Positions 57,531-64,000 of a stretch of 64,000 nucleotides of DNA are shown one piece after another. Positions within the stretch are counted from its first letter, which is position 1. Each line of letters starts with the position of its first letter. Under the pieces are notes generated by a model, which made no database searches, was not told the origin of the DNA, and worked only from the letters and a program-made list of their open reading frames with translations. The position numbers and the translations under genes were made by a program. The stretch comes from Zerene cesonia (Eukaryota; Arthropoda; Insecta; Lepidoptera; Pieridae), in NCBI RefSeq assembly GCF_012273895.1, contig NC_052110.1, positions 62,001-126,000 on the forward strand, written 5' to 3'.

Positions 57531-58493
57531 CTTGAAGTATTTGGTAATTGATCATGAATGCGGTTAGTAAGTTAAGTAATTAAAGTTTAAAATCGCCACT
57601 TATGACTACAAAGGAAAGGGAGCGGCAAGCCTGCTGATGTTTGGTTGTTTTGAAAATCTTTGGTATATTTTTAAAGTGAAAGTCCTAGTTAATCCGCTTA
57701 TTACACTACTATCAAATAAGAAATTATAAGTGCAAAAGAATGTTCGGTTGTAACCTGTGATAACATAAAATTCGCATTGAAATTAGAAATTTAACTCTTT
57801 ATAATGTAAATTTCTAACTTAAAAATATTAAAGTTAATATGATTACATTTTCCTTAATGCGTTTCTAATAAGTTTCTAAATGATTCAGTCAGTAAAAAAC
57901 CAACCGGAATTCTAAATATAGGTGCTAATCGTTGAATGCGATTACACATTCCTAAACTTACTGACGATTAAATTTAGTCAAATATATTGAGTGTAGTGTA
58001 GGTAATAAGGCTGCAAGAACGAATATCGTGTAAAACTGAAATCATGAAATATTATAATAATAAGCCTATAAAATATTATTCTGATGTGGCAATTAGTTAC
58101 ATACATACATATACAATAATGTGAGTGAAAAATCTTTTTGTTCTACTAAAGAATATTTTTTGGTTTTTATTATTGTATAAGACATGTATGAAGCGCTTAT
58201 TAAATCCTATTGCATCTAAGAAATACATTTCATAAATTTTATTCAAATTGATATTGATTATAAAATGCTTTAACAACCTACGTATTACGTAGCTATCATC
58301 ATATTGATTTTTTGGATAGGGAAGCACTACGCATGATTACGGAAAGTGATTGTCACTCTGACGTATATGTCATTGTGAGAAAATTGACAATTTCCTTGTC
58401 GGTATCACTAAATTCTTCATTTCTACAATAATAGCGTTTTTAATCTACGAATAACCTTTGTAATTCACAATCAGTTAAAAAAAGCAGAAAAAC

Positions 58494-60075
58494 ATGTCGG
58501 AAGCAAAAACAGTGGTTGCAGGGATAGTTAACTTTTTAAAACAACAACTCGAAGCGTTGAACGTCGACTCCCGGGAAAGCGTAGAAGTCGCCGTGCAGTG
58601 TATCGAAACTGCCTACGACTTAACACAGGAAGAAATTTCAAAGGGAGTAGATCTCTTACAGCTCGTCAGGCAGCAGAGCGGCAACGCGGGCGCTATCCAA
58701 GCTGAAGCCGAAAAGTTGAAAAACGAAGGCAACGAATNNNNNNNNNNNNNNNNNNNNNNNNNNNNNNNNNNNNNNNNNNNNNNNNNNNNNNNNNNNNNNN
58801 NNNNNNNNNNNNNNNNNNNNNNNNNNNNNNNNNNNNNNNNNNNNNNNNNNNNNNNNNNNNNNNNNNNNNNNNNNNNNNNNNNNNNNNNNNNNNNNNNNNN
58901 NNNNNNNNNNNNNNNNNNNNNNNNNNNNNNNNNNNNNNNNNNNNNNNNNNNNNNNNNNNNNNNNNNNNNNNNNNNNNNNNNNNNNNNNNNNNNNNNNNNN
59001 NNNNNNNNNNNNNNNNNNNNNNNNNNNNNNNNNNNNNNNNNNNNNNNNNNNNNNNNNNNNNNNNNNNNNNNNNNNNNNNNNNNNNNNNNNNNNNNNNNNN
59101 NNNNNNNNNNNNNNNNNNNNNNNNNNNNNNNNNNNNNNNNNNNNNNNNNNNNNNNNNNNNNNNNNNNNNNNNNNNNNNNNNNNNNNNNNNNNNNNNNNNN
59201 NNNNNNNNNNNNNNNNNNNNNNNNNNNNNNNNNNNNNNNNNNNNNNNNNNNNNNNNNNNNNNNNNNNNNNNNNNNNNNNNNNNNNNNNNNNNNNNNNNNN
59301 NNNNNNNNNNNNNNNNNNNNNNNNNNNNNNNNNNNNNNNNNNNNNNNNNNNNNNNNNNNNNNNNNNNNNNNNNNNNNNNNNNNNNNNNNNNNNNNNNNNN
59401 NNNNNNNNNNNNNNNNNNNNNNNNNNNNNNNNNNNNNNNNNNNNNNNNNNNNNNNNNNNNNNNNNNNNNNNNNNNNNNNNNNNNNNNNNNNNNNNNNNNN
59501 NNNNNNNNNNNNNNNNNNNNNNNNNNNNNNNNNNNNNNNNNNNNNNNNNNNNNNNNNNNNNNNNNNNNNNNNNNNNNNNNNNNNNNNNNNNNNNNNNNNN
59601 NNNNNNNNNNNNNNNNNNNNNNNNNNNNNNNNNNNNNNNNNNNNNNNNNNNNNNNNNNNNNNNNNNNNNNNNNNNNNNNNNNNNNNNNNNNNNNNNNNNN
59701 NNNNNNNNNNNNNNNNNNNNNNNNNNNNNNNNNNNNNACAACGAGTCCTACAAGGAGAATCTGCGCCTCACCGAAGAGAAGCTCGCGCGCAGCGAACGAC
59801 CGGCTATGGATCTGGGAGGCTTACTTCAAAACCCATCGCTATTAAATATGGCCACAGAGCTCCTGTCCGATCCAAACATGCAGAATCTCATTTCAGGCCT
59901 AATGGATAACAATAGTGGTGCAAATGCTCCCGGTGGAGTGAATGCTTTACTGGAAGCCGGACAAGCTCTGGCTCAACAGATGCAGGCTGCAAACCCTGAG
60001 CTGGTGGAGCAGTTGAGGAGGCAGATGCACCCACAGGGCGGTCAAGGTGGAAACCCACAGCCACCAGCACAATAA
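58494..60075 (+). CDS. Sgt: Small glutamine-rich TPR co-chaperone (SGT), core lost in gap
   Basis: Visible coding: 58494-58737 before the gap and 59738-60075 after it (stop TAA). The N-terminal 81 codons carry the SGT dimerisation domain (IVNFLKQQLEALNVDSRESV, VAVQCIETAYDL) and end at KLKNEGNE, the start of the first TPR motif. After the gap: NESYKENLRLTEEKL, MDLGGLLQNPSLLNMATELL, NMQNLISGLM, LLEAGQALAQQMQAANPELV and a Gln/Pro/Gly tail, matching the SGT C-terminal substrate-binding region. The family homodimerises, binds Hsp70/Hsp90 by its TPRs and hands tail-anchored proteins to the GET/BAG6 route in the cytosol. The three TPRs and any introns fall in the 1000 N. The start is the first ATG after a purine-rich leader. 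It is convergent with Past1. Confidence 0.93.
58738..59737. other. Assembly gap, 1000 N, inside Sgt
   Basis: The gap separates the N-terminal domain from the C-terminal part of one gene. Both sides carry the expected halves in the expected order and strand, which supports the scaffold join. About 120-130 codons of TPR sequence, plus any introns, are missing. Confidence 0.95.
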
Positions 60076-62694
60076 ATTTATTTACCTATATATATCGATA
60101 AATCGATTTATCCAGCTAAGTGTTGACTTGCCACGTCGCAACCAAATTAGCCCTAATTTTATTTAGTTTCTTACATTAAAATATATTCAATATTATGAGA
60201 ATGTAAAATATTAAATTATTCTTTCGAGTGCTCACTATTAAATATTTCAAAACTTTTTGATTTTATTTATTACAAGAAAAAAATATGTTCCGTCTCTTGC
60301 ATTTATCAATCTGTGAACTATGTTAGTTAGGGCAAAATATATCACTGCATATTGTGCAGTTTAGTGAATAGGAGTGAAACTATTCATATTGTGTATATTC
60401 TATACATTACTGATAAAATGTATGTTCAGGTCATCAAAATTATACTTAGATATTAAGACTATGATAATTGGTGTTGAATAAATATCTCCAAAAAAAAAAT
60501 ATTATTCTTTTCTTTACATTATGTCCATCAAACTGTATTATGTTTATTTCATCAATATTTCATTCATATGTATAAATGCGAAAGTGTTTTTTTTTCTTAA
60601 TTGTTTGCAGTTTACATTGCTTTAGTGTTAAATAGTTTTAAAAATAAAATATCGTAAAAAACATGGTTAAAATGCGGATTCTTAATTATTTGGAATATTT
60701 GAAAGCGAGTGAAACGTTGTTAGCGACCGCCAATTGATCGACGCAGGAAATGTTTCAATAAAAATATTTAACCTGGTACCTGGTAGTCTACACACTTACT
60801 ATTATAATCTTCTAGCAACAATACCGACATTATAGTGGTAGGTATATATGATTTCTCTTATCAACATACATAATCTAAATATATCTATCTGCACTAATAA
60901 TATTTAGCTAAAGAGTTTACTTAGGTACCTCAGGAACCTATTTCAAAAATTCTTTCACCGTTGGATATATTAACCCTGACTGCTAATTGCTGTAGGATAT
61001 ATAACATGTACCAAGTACGAAACCGTGGCGGGCCGCTAGGAGTTAGGTGTATAATCGTCATACAGGAATTCGCTTAACACGAAACAGAAATCCTGGTTTC
61101 AAATAGTGATAGCAATTTAACAATTAGCCATTACCAAAAAGAATTGCTTATTTTTTTCTTTAATAGAACAGCATTGTTTTGCCGGGAGCAGTAATCTCTA
61201 TCTCTTGCGATGTATCTTCTCCAAACCTCGCTAAGAACAGTTTTATCCTTTGCTAATTGTAGTATAGTGTATACTTAGTAGTACCAGTAGGTATATAAGT
61301 GTGCTTTGTAGTTTTACTTCTATTTTAGAGTTTTAGATTTCGAAAACATGAATGATGTTCTGAAGTCGGTCGTAGTTTTGTAAGTAAATTAAATTTAAAA
61401 GTAGTTCTGGTGAACGGAGTGTTTTCTATACCTCTCCTAATATAACCCAGGCGAAATGATTATTTTGTGGGTAATGTAAGGGAAATGAAACAGCAACATT
61501 TATTTCTTACCTATTTATTACACTCTGTGTATAATTTATGATAAATACATTTACATAGTTATATTTTATGTACATACAGTAGCAAAATGTAAAAATATGT
61601 CGTGTCTTTTACAGCGCAAAGTGGCGCTCAAAAAGGCGCGAACACACATTCGAAAAAAAAACATAACCATAAAACTTTTTTATTTACATAAAGACCCCTC
61701 GGATTAGAGACAGATGTAAGCGTTCGACTATACAATACACATAACGATATTATATTTATATGATTGCGATGTCTACATTTTCAAAATTACTTGAATGCAA
61801 AGGCACTAGGAATTGTTCAAGTTCAAAGTAAATGCTGCAAATAATTGTCACGTGTGGGTTTCAGTGGGCAGGCCTATACTAAGTACACAGAGAATAACGT
61901 TAACTCGCTTCAGTTGATTCACTTATATCCAGTTTCTCTTGGACTTTGGAATTTAGGGATTTATTTATTATTTATTATACTCATTAGTTATAGGAACAAA
62001 TTATATTTAAACAATATTGGTTAAAGTCAATGATCGGGTACGCTAGGGAAATGATAAAATTAAATAATTTTCATAACGCTCGTAAATAAACTTTACGAAT
62101 AAAACAATTTAAAGCACCAAATTAAAATATGACTGAATAAATTAAGTAAAAACTAACTAGATAACATAAATAATTATAATAAAGTTACATCGGCGACCGT
62201 CTCTAAAGTAAAATAACTTTTATAAAACTATGTTGTCTTATTATTTTCTCGTATAAAACGATTGAACTAATGCAGACGTCGCAGATATGTTGCAGTTAGC
62301 GCGCCCGCCCGCTGGACACGCAGCGTCAACATTTGTTCGGATACTCGCTCGCGCAATCGATGCTTCCCACACAAACAATTTCGGAAAAATACAGGATTTT
62401 AGCACAAAGAAATATGTTGAAGCGACAGTCTTATCCATCAAGTATTATGCCATCAGCCCACGTGGCGGGGCCACGGCTCACTAAAGTTACATTAACGGTT
62501 GCACTTCCCCGGGAAGTAGGCTCGCGTTTCGACCGCTGCTTCAACAATATTCCCATCTAGCGGACGATGGAACAATAAAAAAGCTAAATTTTCAAAATTG
62601 TGCACACATCTACTGATTACGAAAAAGCCGAGAAGAACATTGAGTCTGCAGAGGCCGAAACGCGACACAGTGAGCGACGCTACGTCCCTAGAGC
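60076..62694. other. Spacer between convergent Sgt and Past1
   Basis: Contains the Sgt 3' untranslated region and, probably, the far end of the Past1 3' untranslated region on the minus strand; TTTATT words near 61500-61520 would be AATAAA for Past1. A GC-rich patch lies at 62290-62360. The last 95 bases before the gap (62600-62694) are open in one plus frame with lysine/glutamate-rich codons, but no family or splice site supports an exon. Confidence 0.45.
60477..60482 (+). terminator. AATAAA polyadenylation signal of Sgt
   Basis: AATAAA 402 bases after the Sgt stop, followed within 10 bases by a run of A. Another AATAAA overlaps the stop codon at 60071-60076 but is too close to the coding end to be likely. 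Confidence 0.45.
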
Positions 62695-63694
62695 NNNNNN
62701 NNNNNNNNNNNNNNNNNNNNNNNNNNNNNNNNNNNNNNNNNNNNNNNNNNNNNNNNNNNNNNNNNNNNNNNNNNNNNNNNNNNNNNNNNNNNNNNNNNNN
62801 NNNNNNNNNNNNNNNNNNNNNNNNNNNNNNNNNNNNNNNNNNNNNNNNNNNNNNNNNNNNNNNNNNNNNNNNNNNNNNNNNNNNNNNNNNNNNNNNNNNN
62901 NNNNNNNNNNNNNNNNNNNNNNNNNNNNNNNNNNNNNNNNNNNNNNNNNNNNNNNNNNNNNNNNNNNNNNNNNNNNNNNNNNNNNNNNNNNNNNNNNNNN
63001 NNNNNNNNNNNNNNNNNNNNNNNNNNNNNNNNNNNNNNNNNNNNNNNNNNNNNNNNNNNNNNNNNNNNNNNNNNNNNNNNNNNNNNNNNNNNNNNNNNNN
63101 NNNNNNNNNNNNNNNNNNNNNNNNNNNNNNNNNNNNNNNNNNNNNNNNNNNNNNNNNNNNNNNNNNNNNNNNNNNNNNNNNNNNNNNNNNNNNNNNNNNN
63201 NNNNNNNNNNNNNNNNNNNNNNNNNNNNNNNNNNNNNNNNNNNNNNNNNNNNNNNNNNNNNNNNNNNNNNNNNNNNNNNNNNNNNNNNNNNNNNNNNNNN
63301 NNNNNNNNNNNNNNNNNNNNNNNNNNNNNNNNNNNNNNNNNNNNNNNNNNNNNNNNNNNNNNNNNNNNNNNNNNNNNNNNNNNNNNNNNNNNNNNNNNNN
63401 NNNNNNNNNNNNNNNNNNNNNNNNNNNNNNNNNNNNNNNNNNNNNNNNNNNNNNNNNNNNNNNNNNNNNNNNNNNNNNNNNNNNNNNNNNNNNNNNNNNN
63501 NNNNNNNNNNNNNNNNNNNNNNNNNNNNNNNNNNNNNNNNNNNNNNNNNNNNNNNNNNNNNNNNNNNNNNNNNNNNNNNNNNNNNNNNNNNNNNNNNNNN
63601 NNNNNNNNNNNNNNNNNNNNNNNNNNNNNNNNNNNNNNNNNNNNNNNNNNNNNNNNNNNNNNNNNNNNNNNNNNNNNNNNNNNNNNNNNNNNNN
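62695..63694. other. Assembly gap, 1000 N, next to the Past1 stop
   Basis: Exactly 1000 undetermined bases, beginning 11 bases beyond the Past1 stop codon on its 3' side, so most of the proximal 3' untranslated region is missing. Confidence 0.95.
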
Positions 63695-63705
63695 GGCGGG
63701 GGCGG

Positions 63706-63908
63706 CTAGTTGCGCTTGGAGGGCGGCACGAGGTGCGGCGGCAGGTCGGAGGGCAGGTCGTGGCCGTCGATCTTGACGCGGATGAGGTGCATGGCCAGCG
63801 CGAACTCCTCGTCGTCGAGGAAGCCGTCCTTGTCGATGTCGGACAGCTTCCAGATCTTACCCAGCACCGAGTTGGGCAGCTTCGATTTCACCATCTCCGT
63901 CTTGGCCG
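63706..63908 (-). CDS. Past1: EHD family ATPase (Past1), last exon with EH domain
   Basis: Minus-strand terminal exon: acceptor CCAACAG just above 63908, stop TAG at 63706-63708. It encodes AKTEMVKSKLPNSVLGKIWK, LSDIDKDGFLDDEEFALAMH, LIRVKIDGHDLPSDLPPHLV and PPSKRN. This is the C-terminal half of the EH domain of EHD1-4/Past1. It has the conserved Trp of the NPF-binding pocket (GKIWKL) and one EF-hand loop, DIDKDGFLDDEE, with acidic residues at positions 1, 3, 5, 9 and 12. EHD proteins are dynamin-like membrane-remodelling ATPases of endocytic recycling. The upstream exons (G domain, helices) lie beyond the right edge. The exon starts in phase 1, needing one base from the previous exon. Only the tail is seen, but it is diagnostic. 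Confidence 0.9.
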
Positions 63909-64000
63909 CTGTTGGACAAGGGACACTTGAAGCGAGACGCGACACGAGATGCCGCGAGACCCGACACGTATTCGGCTATAGACACCCTCACACGTTAAGG

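Larger units (their letters stand above)
55818..58493. other. Arp10 3' region and spacer to Sgt
   Basis: A CA/CG-alternating run (55818-55875) opens the 3' untranslated region. The spacer then holds the dispersed repeat at 56667-57145 with a nested SINE and the repeat at 57335-57530. No coding region is supported. Upstream of Sgt (58350-58400) TGTCA/TGACA words recur. Confidence 0.5.

Noticed and set aside
62600..62694. Lys/Glu-rich open stretch running into the last gap
   Set aside because: Too short, open in more than one frame, no acceptor or family match. It could be an exon or just part of the Past1 3' region read backwards.
1..64000. CRISPR array, operon or phage-type system
   Set aside because: No regularly spaced repeats with unique spacers; the intron structure and repeats show a eukaryotic nuclear genome.

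Overview
This window is animal nuclear DNA and almost certainly comes from a moth or butterfly. It is AT-rich, carries GT-AG introns, and contains short interspersed repeats typical of Lepidoptera. It also holds TTAGG-type repeats, the arthropod telomere unit, and single-copy genes of insect type. Five runs of exactly 1000 N (11299-12298, 15833-16832, 44613-45612, 58738-59737, 62695-63694) look like fixed-size assembly placeholders. Any open reading frame that crosses them is meaningless.

Layout. Positions 1 to about 33.9 kb hold no gene I can support: AT-rich DNA with GC-rich islets, many repeat copies, minisatellites and several perfect short hairpins. From 34.0 to 48.0 kb, three plus-strand genes follow each other. 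They encode small proteins rich in Gly/Ser, Ala or Thr that I cannot name: gene A 34029-39415, gene B about 42258-43039, gene C, broken by a gap, 45615-47998. Genes A and C share a layout of acidic propeptide, furin-type Arg-X-Lys-Arg site, then hydrophobic/amphipathic and Gly-Ser segments; gene A also shows a signal peptide. Genes B and C share an amphipathic helical stretch. I read the cluster as related secreted precursors, the most interesting part of the window.

From 50.5 to 55.8 kb lies an eight-exon gene for actin-related protein 10, the pointed-end dynactin subunit. From 58.5 to 60.1 kb is Sgt, a small glutamine-rich TPR co-chaperone whose TPR core falls in a gap. At the right edge, on the minus strand, is the last exon of an EHD/Past1 endocytic ATPase with its EH domain. 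Sgt and Past1 converge. These three genes have unrelated housekeeping roles (dynein-dynactin transport, Hsp70/Hsp90 co-chaperone work, endosomal recycling) and are neighbours by position only.

Repeats: at least four copies of one roughly 300 bp lepidopteran repeat (one in an Arp10 intron, one split by a tRNA-derived SINE), many copies of a family beginning near ATTATAAATGCGAAAGTTTG, two copies of a 98 bp unit, two copies of an inverted-repeat element with a tRNA-like core, and a TTAGG-like tract interrupted by a LINE-type tail. Exons were joined by eye from frame, splice signals and family resemblance; no transcript or database evidence was available.
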